Assembly: GCF_015832195.1 (NCBI RefSeq)
Contig: NC_052016.1
Coordinates: forward strand, 82,311,047-82,375,046
DNA length: 64,000 nt
Reading direction: 5' to 3'
DNA from: Motacilla alba alba
Lineage: Eukaryota > Chordata > Aves > Passeriformes > Motacillidae
The notes beneath the pieces were generated by a model. It was not told where the DNA came from. It ran no database searches and worked only from the letters and a program-made list of their open reading frames with translations. Below are positions 1 through 13,800 of the stretch, one piece after another. Position numbers and translations under genes: made by a program. How positions within the stretch are numbered: position 1 is the stretch's first letter; each line of letters opens with the position of its first letter.

Positions 1-1756
1 CTAAAGATGGTCTTATAATGTACCCACAAATGGTACTTTCCAAATATAGTGGAAGCTCTATTTTTACCGTCTTCTTTTCCACTGCCACAGGTAGAAAGAA
101 ACATTTCTGTGAAGAAGCTTATTAGTCTGAATGCAGTGAAAAAGATCCTGTGGGGAATTGTTTTTGAACTGTAGCACATCTATTGTCAGGAATCATACAT
201 TCACAATTTATCTTTGATAAATAAATATTTACTTCATTCAGATAAGTAGGTCTGTCAAACTGCAATTCTTAGGACTAGCACTTCTGAAAATTGGCTTATG
301 CATATACAAGTTCACTGGAGACTCTTTGTTCTTTTTTTCCCATTATATTATTGAAAATACAATGTTTGACATATTTGTGCACAGAGATTTTTATGTTACC
401 TGGCACTATAAAGGAGTTGAAACATCTGTTGCTAGAATCTAGTCACAGCTTTGCTCACATTGTGAAAGGGGAAGAATGACTAGAAAAGCCATTTTTACAA
501 TAATAAGTGTAAGAAAGACAGGTCATATTGCTACTACCTTGAAGAGCCTGAGTATTCAAATAACACCAGAACATTTTTAGCTGAAATAAATACATCCATA
601 TCACTTAAAATAAAAAACAAAAAACCCCATATGTATTTACATGCTGAGAGAATATACTACATGAGGGAAAAACTACAGAAGTATTCAAGGCAAGAATCTC
701 GTTTACCCTAGTGAAGCTTACACAGAATGGGATTTTCAATGTTTTGACCTACATCAACTTTTGTTTACATGAGATGGGACTGAAAGGTGGGTCAAAAAGT
801 GAGAGGGCTTTCTCTGATGTCTTATTTTCTTTGCATACTCTGCTGAATTTTCATCTCCTGGAATGTGCTTTTAATGCATTTTTGACACACGATTTCTGGT
901 TGGTAGGTTCTTTAGGGATGGATGTAAGATGTAGAGATACACATTTTCTTCTTCTCCATTGAAACTGTTTGAATCACAAAATAATACTTTGTGTGTACTG
1001 GACTGCAATGTTAACTGCCAATGTGAGGTGTCAGATAAAGTTTCTATTTTAATAGAAAATGGCCCACTTTTAACCTTCATGGTGAAACCAAAACATGCCT
1101 TATAGAAATATTTATGCTATCACAGTATGCCAATATCCTACATATATTTTCTGTTTTTTCTAAACCAAAGAATTACAAAATTCCCTTGCAAATAGCTTCT
1201 GGCCATTCTAAATACATCTGGGTTTTTTTTTAAGGTCAATACAAGTATGAGGGAGCACTCAAACAATCCATGGCCATAGCATAAAGGAAATGTTGGTGGT
1301 TTTATTCCTTGATCCACACAGAGAAGCTTGGAGTGGGTCCCAAATGAGATGTGAAAAACAGCAGAGATTTTGTTTAAAATTGGAAGATGTCACTGGAAGA
1401 CATTGCACAACAGGCTGATAAATGAACTGCAGCAAATTACCACAACCACATGCTAATCACCTAACATTTTTAAGCATTTAAGTGGAAGAATAGGCATAGA
1501 CACGTTTACTTGAAACTATCCTGGCTGTTGCCAAGGTACTGCCACAAAAGGGGCAAATGCTAATTTTTCAAGGAAGCTTCAAAATAAATCCTGAGGAGAA
1601 AAAAAGCCTGATGAGTTTGTTAAGAAACAGTAGAAACTGTTTAGAAGAGTGGGTTAACTAGCAGACAGACTAACATGATACATTGAGAAACTGCTGAAAT
1701 ACCTTTTGTAAAATGAGCCCATGGTTCACATTATCCATTAGAGTGCTCTTGGATTT

Positions 1757-1773
1757 AAAAAAAAAAAAAAAAA
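1757..1773 (+). repeat. A(17) homopolymer
   Basis: An uninterrupted run of 17 A. There is no LINE or SINE body directly upstream, so it is a simple homopolymer and not a recognisable retroposon tail. Confidence 0.85.
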
Positions 1774-3103
1774 GTTGACAAGTCCCTAATAAAGACTTGT
1801 AAAAAGTTTAGGGATGAAGTTTTGAAAACAACAAAAAACATAGGGAACAAAAAATTCTTTTATCTAGATGAGGAGGTTGTTAAGGATCTGGATGTAGATA
1901 TCCCATGCTGTTCATAGTATTAATAAAAGGTTTCAAGAAGAGCATGAATATTGAATATATTTATTAATAACAAAAATTATACTCATGGTTGACATATGCA
2001 AAATGACCACACAGTACTTAATAACTGGTGTTATTACTCAGGAATTAGATCTTAATATTTTTATCAGCAGCTTTTTGAAACTAGCAATGCTCAGTAGGAA
2101 TGAACATGAAAGAAAATAAAATACTGACAATATTTATGAAGTGAATGGAGTAAAAAGCTGGAAATGTCCTTAAGGATCTTGTGCAAACACACTGGATGAG
2201 TGTAGTTAGGGAACTTCCCCACATATTCCCATTGCAAATGTCTGTATAAGATTCATAAAGGCAGTTAGACAATCAAAGCTATGGTGTGTCTTCTTCACAT
2301 GCCATCATTAAATACATTTCAATGAAATATGTGGCTGATCTATAGTAAAACAAAGCATTTCCCAGAGAAAAAAACGTGTCTTGCTTGCCTTAAAGTTAAT
2401 TTCTTTGTGCTTCTTTTTCAAATATTTTGTCACAGCTCTTTTGTAATCCATGCTTTTATCCATGATGCACACAGGCTATAAACGATCAGTTTAAAAACTC
2501 AAGTAATACATAAAAATCTTGCTTATGTAGCTATGCAAGAAGTAAATTTATTTTAGATAATAAAGTATGTCATTTGTAAAAGATAATTTTCCTTAATTTT
2601 ATAGCAAACTCTAAAGAGGTCTCAGTCTAGCTCTTACAATTTCTACAAATAACGCAGTCTTAGGCTGTCAAAGCCTTGGTAGACCAAATTTGCACCAAAA
2701 CCAGAAGACCTGATGGGCCACTTTTAATACCTGAAAGAAAAAAATGATTAGTTTGTTGTGTTGAAATATTTTGTTTGCTTTTTTGTTTATTACTTTTATG
2801 ATTTTATGTCAGTTTCATGCTGGAGCAGAATAATCCTGGAACAGATGAGACGCAACGATTTCAGGGTTATAACAGATCGTAATTCTATTTACAGATGGGA
2901 CTGAAACATTATCAGAGAAAAATTGTGCCATATATGTTAAACATCCAAAGAAAGCAACTAGCATTACTAACTAGATCAATGCCACTTGTCATGGGTACTT
3001 ATGAACCGTATCAGTTATTGAATTGCTGCTTATAAGTGCCTATCAATTATTTCCTGTCACTTTTCCTAATATGCAATGTATCTCTAATAGCAAGAGTTTG
3101 TGT

Positions 3104-3148
3104 TTCTAGCTTTTCAGTGCTTCAGCCTTCTAGCTTTTCAGTGCTTCA
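3104..3148 (+). repeat. 21-bp tandem duplication
   Basis: The same 21 bases (starting TTCTAGCTTTTCAG) occur at 3104-3124 and 3128-3148, separated by GCC, giving a period of 24. The copies are identical, which suggests a fairly recent local duplication. Confidence 0.9.
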
Positions 3149-3899
3149 TACATCATGAATGTAAAATGCAAATGGTATAGTGACCAAACCCAGCCTTTGC
3201 CTCACACCTTTATCACCATTCCACTTATTAAGAATATCAACACTTTTTTCAAAAAACTATCTCTCCAGAAAGAAGATGGGAAGCAAAACCACAACACTTA
3301 GAAAATTGATAGAATGGGTAACAGCATTAGAAACACAAGAAATAGAATTTCAGGAATATCCATGTAACTTCATGAATTGATGGACAGGAAACTGACCTTT
3401 GAGGAGGTCAAGTTTCACCTCAATCTCAAGGATATTAAAACCTGAGAGAATCTTAAAAAAAAAATCTTCTTCCTGTGCTCACTGCTGGTTTAATACAGGA
3501 AATATTTTTCAGGAGTTCAATATACATCTTTTTCATTCAGTCTAAATCAATGAGAAAAGAGCACCTTAAAGATCATAGGACCTTAACAACAAAGAGCCTG
3601 GACATTTCTAAAAAAGGTTGTCTAATGATTTGCAACTCAGAAAGCTAAAAAAAGCATCAATACAAAATTAAAGGATGATCTCAACAAAGAGATTCTGCTT
3701 ACTGTAGAGACTCTAGCTGATAACTGTGTTTGTTAGGTGGCGAAAGGGATTTGTAAGAAGAACATAAAAACTTGGTTTTATTTATTTCTTCATAGATGCT
3801 TTTGTAAAGAGAAATATTATCCTTGGTATTGTCAAGACTGGAACTTTGCTGTGGTTCAGCTGATAATTAAAGCAATTAGAAACTGACTTTCCACATCTC

Positions 3900-4276
3900 A
3901 GGTACTGTGTTTGGTTTTGTGACCATCACTATAAGAAAGACATTGAGGTGCTGGAGGGAATTCAAAGAAGAGCAACAAATCTGGTGAAAGGGCTAAAGCA
4001 CAAGTCTTATGAGGAGCAATGAAGGAGCAGGTAATTTTTAGCCTAGAGGAAAGAAGCCTGAAGGGAGACTTCACAGGTGTCCTGAAAAGAGGTTGTACTG
4101 AGGTGGGTATCAATCTTGTTTTCCAAGTAACAAGGAAAAGGATGAGAGAAAATGGCATCAGGTTCACCAGGAAATGTTTATATTAGATATTAGAAAAATT
4201 TCTTTACAGGAAGTATTCTAAACCATTGGAAGAGACGTGTCAGTAAAGCAGTGGAGGCACCATCCCTTGAAGTGTG
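3900..4276 (+). mobile_element. CR1 LINE fragment, sense orientation
   Basis: This reads like the 3' part of an avian CR1 retrotransposon in sense orientation. It contains the typical order: gaagGACATTGAGGTGCTGG, then an 'agagcaacaaatctggtgaaaggg' type stretch, then 'cacaagtcttatgaggag', then 'gaggcaccatcccttgaag'. It is 5'-truncated, lacks the terminal ATTCTATGATTCT tail, and carries many substitutions and small indels, so it is an old, dead copy. Any open frame across it is a by-product. Boundaries are approximate to about 20 bp. Confidence 0.88.
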
Positions 4277-5068
4277 ATTTGCATCCCAACTTTGTGCTTC
4301 CTTCTTTGAGGCTTAAAACTACTTTTTTACCTTATGATTCTGAGGCTTGAAGTGGTGTGTATGTAAATGGAGAAGTTCCTACTTAAGGAAATCGTAATAA
4401 AGTGTGATACTGATTTTTCTTACATAGAAAAAAGGCAAAGTATTAGTTCAAAGTCTGAGATCTATTCTTTTGCAATCAAGTATTGTAGACACGAAGAACA
4501 ACCTTCAACTGGCCAAATGTATCTCTGTACAAAGTAGTCTTTTACCTCTGAGCTGACCATCTGGACACTCTTTACAGTCAATGAAAAGAAACAGGTTCTG
4601 TGGGGCATTATTCACCCTCTAAAGCAGACTTACAAGTGACGGTAGATGTTTGAGAGGTATCTTAATCAAGCTTATTACAGGAAATTGCCTAGTACACTTT
4701 AATACTATAAGATAACGACAATTAAATTACAGTAATTGCTGAAGAATATGTCAAACCTCTTGCCAAGAGCTATTAGACTTCAAATGATCTTAAATTTAGC
4801 CACAGTCCAGTTGTTTAAAGAGTTGAAAGACTCTTTCAGCCTGCTCAGTCTCTCCTAAATTTTTTCTGAGGCAGATTTCAGAGCTTACTCTCTGTCATAC
4901 TCTATTCAAAGGGCTCCTTCTGAATCCTTAATTATCAATTAAAATTGTTATAAATTATTATCAAAACAAGTTATCCATTTGTTTTGTGGTGTGCAATAAC
5001 ACCTGTCCAGCTAGGTGGAATAGGAAATAACTTTTGTTCCCCAGAAAAATTAGAATCCAAAATCAAGC
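4277..5068. other. Unique AT-rich noncoding sequence
   Basis: Spacer between two CR1 copies of opposite orientation. I see no coding, RNA or repeat structure I can name. Confidence 0.55.
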
Positions 5069-5702
5069 TGTAGAATCACAGAACATGTCAAGGTGGAAGG
5101 GCCCATGGGAATCATTGCATCCAACTCTATTCTCCTGGCAGGACTATCTAAAATTAAGTCATGTGACTAAGAGCATCATCCAGGTATTCCTTGAACTCTC
5201 ACAGCTTTGGTGCCATGACCACTTCCCTGAGAAGCCTGTTCAAGAGACCAATCACCCTCTCAATGAAAAGTCTTTTCCTAATGTCCACTTTGAACTTTCT
5301 CTGATGTAGCTTCATTCAATTTCCTTGTGTCCTATCCCTGATTACCAGAGAGGAGCTCTGCTGGATCACCAGAGCACCTCCTGCTCCGCTGCCCTCCTAA
5401 CAGCAAGTCACAGGCTGCACGAAGTTCATCCTTCAGCCTTTTCTTCTCCAAGATGAACAAACCAGCTGGTCCTCATAACTTTTGCCCTAGAGACCTTTCA
5501 CATTTTATTTGTCCTTCTCTGGACACACTTTGCTGTCTTTCTTGCATTGTGTCACACAGAACTGCGCACAGAACTTGAGGTGAAGCCATACCAGTACAGG
5601 GCAGAGGGGGACAATCCCCTCCCTGGCCTGGCTGGCGATGCTGTGTGAGATGCACCCAGGACACAATCAGCCCTTTGGCTTTCTTCCTCAGTAATTGTTT
5701 AG
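5069..5702 (-). mobile_element. CR1 LINE fragment, antisense, about 630 bp
   Basis: The left end (TAGAATCACAGAACATGTCA) is the reverse complement of a CR1 3' end. The body continues with the CR1 antisense order: 'ccaactctattctcctggcaggactat', 'agaagcctgttcaagagaccaatcaccctctcaatgaaaag', 'cttgtgtcctatccctgattaccagagaggag', 'ccttctctggacacactttg', then 'caatcccctccctggcctggctggc'. It is a 5'-truncated, inactive copy on the minus strand; its 5' end near 5700 is the truncation point. No reverse-transcriptase frame is preserved. Confidence 0.93.
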
Positions 5703-8700
5703 CCATATAGACCAAGGAGGAGGTTTACTGGGATCGTTTGAGGTGCTAAATACAGTTTAGGTTCAAGCCAATGATCCTTGCATGAAGCATGCAGGTCTTC
5801 ACTTCTGCTGTAAATATTGATCGCTTACCTCCTTCCTCTTTCTAAAAGCATTTCTAATCAGGTGTCTCTGTGACTGTAATGCTACAAGCTATAAAACATT
5901 AAAAAGTTTCTAAAGAGAGAAGAGGATCATTCAGACCTTCTTTTGAACTCTGATTTTTTTTTTCTCATACCAATATGCCAAGTTCATTCTATCTGACTGT
6001 ATTTTCTCTTTCTTATTTGGTCCTGAATACTTCTATCTATCAGAATCCTGCATGAGTCTTATTCTTTCTGATGTTAGAGGAATAAACCGTGAGTGGCTGT
6101 AAAAAAACTTTAAACACTGCAGAAGGAGCTAAGCAGTCATCACAGTGTTTTTGTGACAGACATGAGCAAATAAATAACTAATCCTGATTTAATTAAATTG
6201 CATAGAGGAGAAAAATGATTATTAATGTCAGCCAACTGGAGTGGTGAACAGGAATTTAAAAATTATGCTTACCACTAACATAGCTTCATGTTTTCTGTCA
6301 CAGGCTTGGTACTACTGCATTTTTATAGGTATGTCTATTTTCATATCTGATGCATTAGTAAACTTCTTTTTTTTTAATTCTAGGTTTCTCATCTCATAAC
6401 ATATTTGGCTCAGAAAATTTGTTTTTGCTTTGTTATAAAACCTCTTTTGATTATCTGTATAAAAATGATTCTCAGGATGAGAACTGTCTGGAGAAGTATA
6501 GAAGTTTAAGTTTTGTGAGGCATGTTTTTTAGAATACTTGAAAAAGACAATTTAAGACCATAAATTTTCTATTTTCCTTGAGGGGGGAAAAATTGTTGGC
6601 TTTCTGTCTCTTTCTACCCCAATATACAGCTCCTACTTTTCATGCAGTGCCCAACCCTGTACTTCTTATGCAGTAAAATGTCTACAAACTATACAAAACT
6701 TTTGTCTGAGAAAGGGCTATAGCTCTGGTGCCCACAGAATTCACAAACTGTTTGACATTGTCTTATAATAATTAAATTACACTGTTGACTTTTTTAATAA
6801 ACACAATCAATCTCTTTCAAAATGTAATGGATTTGGTGTGGGGGAAGGGTTGCAAGGTGAATGTGCTTCCACTTCTTGATTAATTGGTGTCATTACTGGT
6901 TAACTGCCCTGATTAAATATCTATTTAAATACTTCATTTTAGAGTTGGAATATCTTGTATTTTTATATAACGTTCTAATTCTGTTTCACTTGGTTTCTTC
7001 ACAGCATTGTAGCTGACATTTGCACATTATTTTAAATTGGCTTTCTTTAGCACAAAAGTAATTTTGGGAGGCTATGTTAAAAATTAATCTAAATTTTAAA
7101 CCCAGAATGTTTGTGTGTGGTGATCCCTAGAGTACTGACTCATTTTGTCTTGAGGCACTATTTGGAAACAATCTATGCATATCTGTACATTCCTTGTACT
7201 CCTGAATCCTTTGGGAAGGTGTTTATTTTAATAAAGAGTGCCTATCCCTCAGTAACCATAGTTCAGGTAACTTATCTCTTCAAACAGTCACCTTAGTCAT
7301 AAATCTAGATTTAGGAAGAATTATTCTGGATACGATACCTAAGGAAATATAATCCTTCTTTGTGGAATTCAGTGCCAGGCTGAAATATGTGAATGTTTTG
7401 AGACCATTTCAAAGTATTTGTGCTTCATCCAAAGCTGCCTGTTGTATGAAAGGCTATCTGTTCATGACCATTGTATAGAGTTTGATCTTAGCTTAACACT
7501 GAATTTTTAATGATTCTGAGAGATTTTTTTGTCTCCTTTCCCTCCAAAAAGGTCTAAGTTGTAATGTGATTTTAGGGACCAATATTGAGTTTCTTTTGAA
7601 AAGTAATCACTGGTGCAAATAATGTCTTCTACAGGGATTTGAATACCTGAGCAATACTTCTAAGTCAAAAGGCACAGATTAAGGAACTCAGAAAGGATGC
7701 TAGGAATCTCTGTGAGAAGAAAAACCTCATCTATTTTATTGCAAACTTTTTTGGAAAATAGAGAAGCACTGATAAGAAGGCCTTAGGTTTTGGAAAGAGT
7801 AGGAATACTGATGGGATTTTGATGAGCATAGACTTACAAAAATATGAGATGATTACGTTTAGAAAACCAGGTAAAGAGCATTAGAACATTCAAGTTAGTA
7901 CCCAATGAACCAGCAAAAGGAGAGAATGAGAAAGACATAAATTCTGAGGAGAATTTACAAATTCACAAAATATGTGACCATTTGCATTACCATATATTGT
8001 AATTTATTCTGGCTTATAATTGTTCATTACAAAAAATGCTTGGGATTGTTCCAGTCAGAGAAAAGCATGAAAAGGAAGGAATCCAAAATCTCAATTATTT
8101 GAATATTAAATCAACTGTTGGTGTCAGCTAAAATGAAATAGTTTTTTATTCAGCTTTATACATGGGATGACATAAGAATGTGTAAGCTTGTGTTTTTTTC
8201 CATAATACCCTTGGGCTGTGTCAATATTTTCTTCATATTCTTTTAGTCATATAAATATATAGATACATTCTATTGTAAGAAGAAACACACATTGCCAATC
8301 CCTATCATCTGACTGTCTTTTACTATAGAAACATGCTTGTAAATGAAGAAAGATGTTAGCTTGATTTATATTGGTACGTGTATATATATATATATAAACT
8401 TTATGTGTATATATAAAAATATATATATGCATTTGGTTTACATGAAGAAATATAGAAATATTTTGTATATATATATATTTAAAATACATATAGAATATAT
8501 ATCTATAGAATATCTATATCAATATATGAGTACATGCTTGGTATACATTTCTAGATGAAGCAATGCATGTTTGTATTTTCTAATCAACATCCTGAGTATG
8601 AACTCCCAAATAAACCAACTACTACCAGCAAGTATAATCCAAGCAACACGAAATATTTTTTTCAGCCAGTTCCTTGCTGCTTGCATTCTGTGCTGAAGCT

Positions 8701-10807
8701 TAACACAAAGGACAGGGGACACTGCAAACACATCGAACAAAAATGGCAATGTTGTGCTGAAATGCACTAAAGGATAGTTATGCATATAAATTGTTGTCAT
8801 TAATTCAGTTTCTGAAATCGATACAATTGCTCCCTCCTGAAACACTAGAGGTCAAGGGAATTGTATTTACTAAAATAAATTGAAGACAATTTTCTTTTCC
8901 TATCAAAGAAAAACTTCTATTAGCCAAACACAAAGCCGAGGGGAGCAATAGCTTTCCATGATAGAGAAACAACCTGATAGCCCGTGTGAGACTGGCAGAA
9001 CTTTAGCTGTTATAAGCTTCCTCATCTTTATATTATTTACATTTTTATACAGGCTGGTAAAATTTTGTTATTATTATTCCAAATAAAATCTTCTGCAAAT
9101 GTCTGAAAGGTTTTGGTGCTGTCCTCCTGTCATTTAGGTACTGTGCACACTCAGCTGTTCCTCATACATGTCCTTTTGACAACTTAGTACTTCTGGAAAA
9201 AAACTCAATGTGTATATTCTGAAAATATGCTGTGGCCTAAGAGACCAAACAGGAACATTCAGAAGTTGTTTTTATGCTAGGGATTTAAAGGGGCCATTTT
9301 TGTTTGAAGTCCTCAGACTTATCCAAAGTGTATTTTTACTTCTGTTTTAGGATATCTCTTCTGGTACCACAAAGTATTTAATTGTTTTCTCCTTTTTTCT
9401 CACTACCCAAGAAACTGGCAAAATGTTATGTCACGATCCTAGAAACTTTGTAGCTATTTTATTTTTCTATAACAATGAAATTATTTTCAGTGCAAATATG
9501 TTAGGCTCCAAGATTGTTTAAAAATACTCTCATCTCATAATAATTAATATACTTAGACCCAAAGAATAGAAAATATTTTTTCTTTAAATGGGTAATATAC
9601 TTTACATCTCAAATACATATTTCATTAATCTTATCTTCCAAGACCCTCAGTTTCTCTCATGCATTGTATAGTGTGACACCTATCTATTTTCATATTAATT
9701 TACAACTCAAGATTTCTGATCCAAACAGGTACAGAGGCAATCCCTATTTAATCCCTATATAGATTACAATTCCTTGGCTTTTGAAGGGAATTTGTGTTTG
9801 ACTGTTATGACTTTGTCCTAGTGGAATGCTTCCTGTTCTGCAAGAAACAAAACAAAGCAAACACCAAGCCACCAACCACCTCACACCCCAAAACATCTTC
9901 AAGTCAGGGGTCTTCAGTTCTACTCTTCTGATGTTGCTTTGGCTGTTATTTATCCAAGGTTTCAGTATTATGTATTTGTACGATGGACATTACCCTTATA
10001 TTTGTCTTTAAAAACCATGCATATAACTTTATGCTAAGATAGTCTGATTCATGTCCAAGCACCCAGTGCTTGAAAGTGCCTTTTTCTGGAGCCCAGACAA
10101 AATCAAAGATTTAAAACTAATACATTACATCAGGCTAAAATGTACAAAAATAGGGATTTAGATGGGAAATCCATGGTGAGGAGAGCAGAAGTAAGAATAA
10201 TAGGTGGAAGAGAGCTCTTGAATAAATTATTTCAAATTAATTAATCTCAAATGAGTCCCTCTGACAATCAGACATAAAATTCAACTGCTGTTGAAATACT
10301 TTTTATTATTAATAACAGGGGAGCCAAATGCATGAGAAGATTATGCTCTGAAAATGGTATTGAAAGAACTGAACATATTTCTTTTAAGCTGAAGAAACCT
10401 AAAACAAAGGTTTCTGGAAAGTAATTCCAGACTCTGAGTCTGGATTTCCATGTGGGATTTTCAAGCTCAGTGCCCAGAGCTTGGCCGTAGCAATCTAAAA
10501 GGAAAGGTACTAAAATAAAGATTGCCTGCTCTAGATGTCTGAGCAGTTTGAGGTCAGCTCTGCAACCCAGAATCCCACCACCCTCCCAGGTTTCTGCTGC
10601 CAGAGCACGTTTTCCTACTGTCACAAAAATTAGCAGCTGATTTTTAGCTCTTGCTAAAATAGCGTCCTGCTTTAGTGGTGAGGGAGAAGTTGGGCAACAG
10701 ATAATGCTTCGATTATGAAGTCCCATTTTTCATGTCTTAAAAGTGAGAAAAGTTTAATTACCTTACTAAGACTTCTTCCTTTTCCATTATTTGTTCATGA
10801 AGTGCAG
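5703..10807. other. Unique AT-rich noncoding sequence
   Basis: About 5 kb with no recognisable gene or transposon. It contains the TA-rich low-complexity block at 8379-8526. All open frames are short, and those around 8.25-8.56 kb are translations of the TA block. Confidence 0.55.
8379..8526. repeat. TA-rich low-complexity block
   Basis: Several runs of alternating TA (for example 8381-8396, 8417-8428 and 8466-8480) are interspersed with other AT-rich sequence. This is a degenerate, compound TA microsatellite. Confidence 0.85.
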
Positions 10808-10868
10808 CTGGACCAGATGACCTCCTGAGGCCCCTTCCAACATCAACCATTCTGATTCCATGATTCTG
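10808..10868 (+). mobile_element. CR1 LINE 3' tail fragment
   Basis: About 60 bp match the extreme 3' end of CR1 in sense orientation: CTGGACCAGATGACCTCCTG, then 'gaggccccttccaacatcaaccattctg', ending in ATTCCATGATTCTG, a variant of the CR1 terminal repeat. It is a severely 5'-truncated insertion, as is usual for CR1. Confidence 0.85.
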
Positions 10869-13800
10869 TAGTCTTTAGTTCTGTCAAAGCAGGTATACTG
10901 TTACAATTGGTTTATTCAGGACATGAAAATAAAAACCAAATCTTTAAATTCAGACTTGACACTGACACTAAGGGTTTGTTGTCAGCATCCCACACATTTT
11001 AACCTGCTGATAATGGTTCATTTTTTTTTCCTCCGTCTTGTTCTTTCTGCAGCTAGTTGATATGAAAATGACTGAGCAATACTATTATATCAAACAAAAA
11101 ATAATGCAAATTTGCACCTCATTGGATATACATGACCAACAGTCTTTTAAGGCTAGTTTCTTCTCCAGATTATAAATACCTATGTAATACAACCTAAAGT
11201 ATGAGCAAAAGTAGAAGTTATTTGGTTTATTCTAAAGAGAACACCTAGATTTTTTTCATCTCAACACCACTGAGACTCTATTCCTGAATAAATACCCAGT
11301 TACCCTAAAACAAGATTAGAGCTGGTTCACATGAAAACCTTGCACATATATACTTAAACACGGGAGGTGAAAATATGGGAGCAAATTACTCCTGTTGGCT
11401 GTATAGACAATGGGAAGCATATTTTAAAAAAAATAAATCTGTTTTATCCTGAACAAGGTACATACTATGTGTCAGAAAAATGCAGCTCAAGAATGCAATT
11501 TGCATTCTCTGTAGGGAACTAGCTCAGGTACAAACATCCTCTCTGAAAATCTGCAAAAAGCTAAATTGCTGTTATTTGATAATTGGACCAAAAGACATAT
11601 AACTGGTAAACTACAAGGAAGCACATACTGTACAAAATATCCTTGCTAATGCTTGAAGCACAATATTATTACCAGGCAAAAAAAAAACAAGCAAGCAAAC
11701 AAAACACCTGCAGTGTATGATAACAATTCAATTTCTGAAATAAAACCACCTTAGGGTAAATATTTAAAACACAAATAATTTCTCAACTATTGTTCAGAGA
11801 ATGCAACATGCCAAACATGGTTCACAATTAAAGAAAGTAAAATCTGAAAGTGATTTACATGTGTTATTTTTGATAGATGCTAACAACACCGACATTACCT
11901 TTTTTTTTTTTCAGAGTAATTTGTTTGATGTTATTTCAGCTCCTTGCTTTTAAAGTGTCTTATCTAAAGTGAGTACTCATTAATATAAGGCTATTTGCTG
12001 TACTCAAGGTCAAATCTAGAAATAGGTCTTTACAAGATTATTGTTAATATCTGAAAATCTTTCCTCTTTGTGCAAGCCAAACAAATGTCTGTGTTGTTCT
12101 TCATATCAGCCAATTTTCATTTTTCCTAAATGTGTGTTTCTTTATTCATTCTTTCCTGCTGCTTTCTTCCTTCTGTCATGGTCTTCCTTTGGTCAGTACC
12201 CTATGTGCTTCAGAATTCTCCACTTCTCATTTATGCAATTTCCCTTTTCTTATGACTTTTGTGGTTCGCATCTGATATATGCTGTGTAATCCAGAAATCA
12301 GTGCCCATGAATTTCAACCTGAAATATGTCCCAGTTCTCCACCAAGGAGTTGATGTTAGATATGGAAACAAAGGCAATAAAGTAACGATGAATAAATGTA
12401 TAGAAATGAAAAATGCCAGTGCTAAAACAGAAATAAAACTAAAGAAGTGCAATGCACTAAATTCAGTTTTCTCCAGAAAAGTGAATTGTATCGTACTGAC
12501 TATTCTGACACAAGTGACATTTCAAACCAGAAGAAGTTTGAACAGAATAATTTTAAAATCTGGAGTATTATCCTATGTCTGAAGAATAGAAAATGCTTAA
12601 AAAGTCAGGAAAAGCAATACAAGCAATCTCACTAGGCTGTCCTCCATAAGATTTAGATTACATTAGAAAGAAAAGAGTAAAATATTGCATTGATTTACAA
12701 ATATAAACAATGCCAGAATAATCTGATTTTATATATGTCTCATATATATATATATAGCTAATATATCAATATCTATCTCATCTGAGCCTCTAAAAGAGGA
12801 AAATTCTTTAAACTTTATCACCTGGATTTCAGCAATGTGACGTATTGGTGCCACATGAGAGTTCATATCTCAAGGTGGAAAAATGGAGATTAATTAAAAT
12901 ATTATGAAATTGGTAAAGGGCTGAAAATACTAGTGATAGCAGTTGGTTCCATCAGGAGAAATACAGAGCTGAAATGTTAAAAGTGGCATTAACACTGGCA
13001 TTTCTTAAGATTATCCTTGAAACTAACTTATATAATTTTTAAAGTGAGAGTTTAAATACAATACGCAGGAAAACTCGGAGGAAATTTCTGCCTAAGTTGG
13101 AAGCACCATTTATATAAAAGACAATAGGAATATTACTTTCCTTGAGGACTGGAGCCGTGACAATGTCATGAAACTTAATGATGTTGAACACAGGACTGAG
13201 ACATATCTACAAGGAACATGCTTTGCTATAAATGGAGACTTTTTCAGCTGGAAATGAAAAAATCAGAAAAATATTTGGTATGAAGATTTGCTGTATGAAT
13301 AGCAAAGTGCAATCTGAAGGTTATTAGAGGAAAGAATTGTATTAAAATCTTGTATTTCTTTTGAAAGAATTGTATTAAAATCTTGAATTTCTTTTGAATT
13401 TCTTGTGTATTTCAACTGTAACACAAGGCATTGTACTCATAAGATATAATCTAGAGTCCTGTGTGTACTCCTGCTCATTCTTATTTTAAAAAGTTTAATA
13501 TTAAAAGGAAGAGATGCAGAAATGGCTTTTAACAGAATCAGGAGAATGAAGAAAATTTTATTTATGAAGGGAGACTAAATGAATTTAATTTACCAAACCT
13601 ACCAAAATTGAAATTAGGAGAAGAAGTGCAATTACATTACAAAGACATTGGAGGAATAAGCACTGGGGAGAGAGGAAGATGTTGAGCTGAAGGGTGGTGT
13701 TGAATGAGAACAAGCATTTGTCACTGTTCAAGAACAAATTTAGTCTGGAACTTTAGAAGGCTTTTATGGCTTTTCAGGGATTTGTGAGCAAAATTCCAGT

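Larger units (their letters stand above)
1..3898. other. Unique AT-rich noncoding sequence
   Basis: No exon-like reading frame, RNA gene or recognisable transposon is visible. It holds a 17-base A run at 1757-1773 and a 21-bp tandem duplication at 3104-3148 (listed separately). Open frames are under 90 codons and look random. Confidence 0.6.

Noticed and set aside
10268..10726. 152-codon frame on the minus strand
   Set aside because: No domain, signal peptide or family resemblance; no splice or promoter context that I can support.
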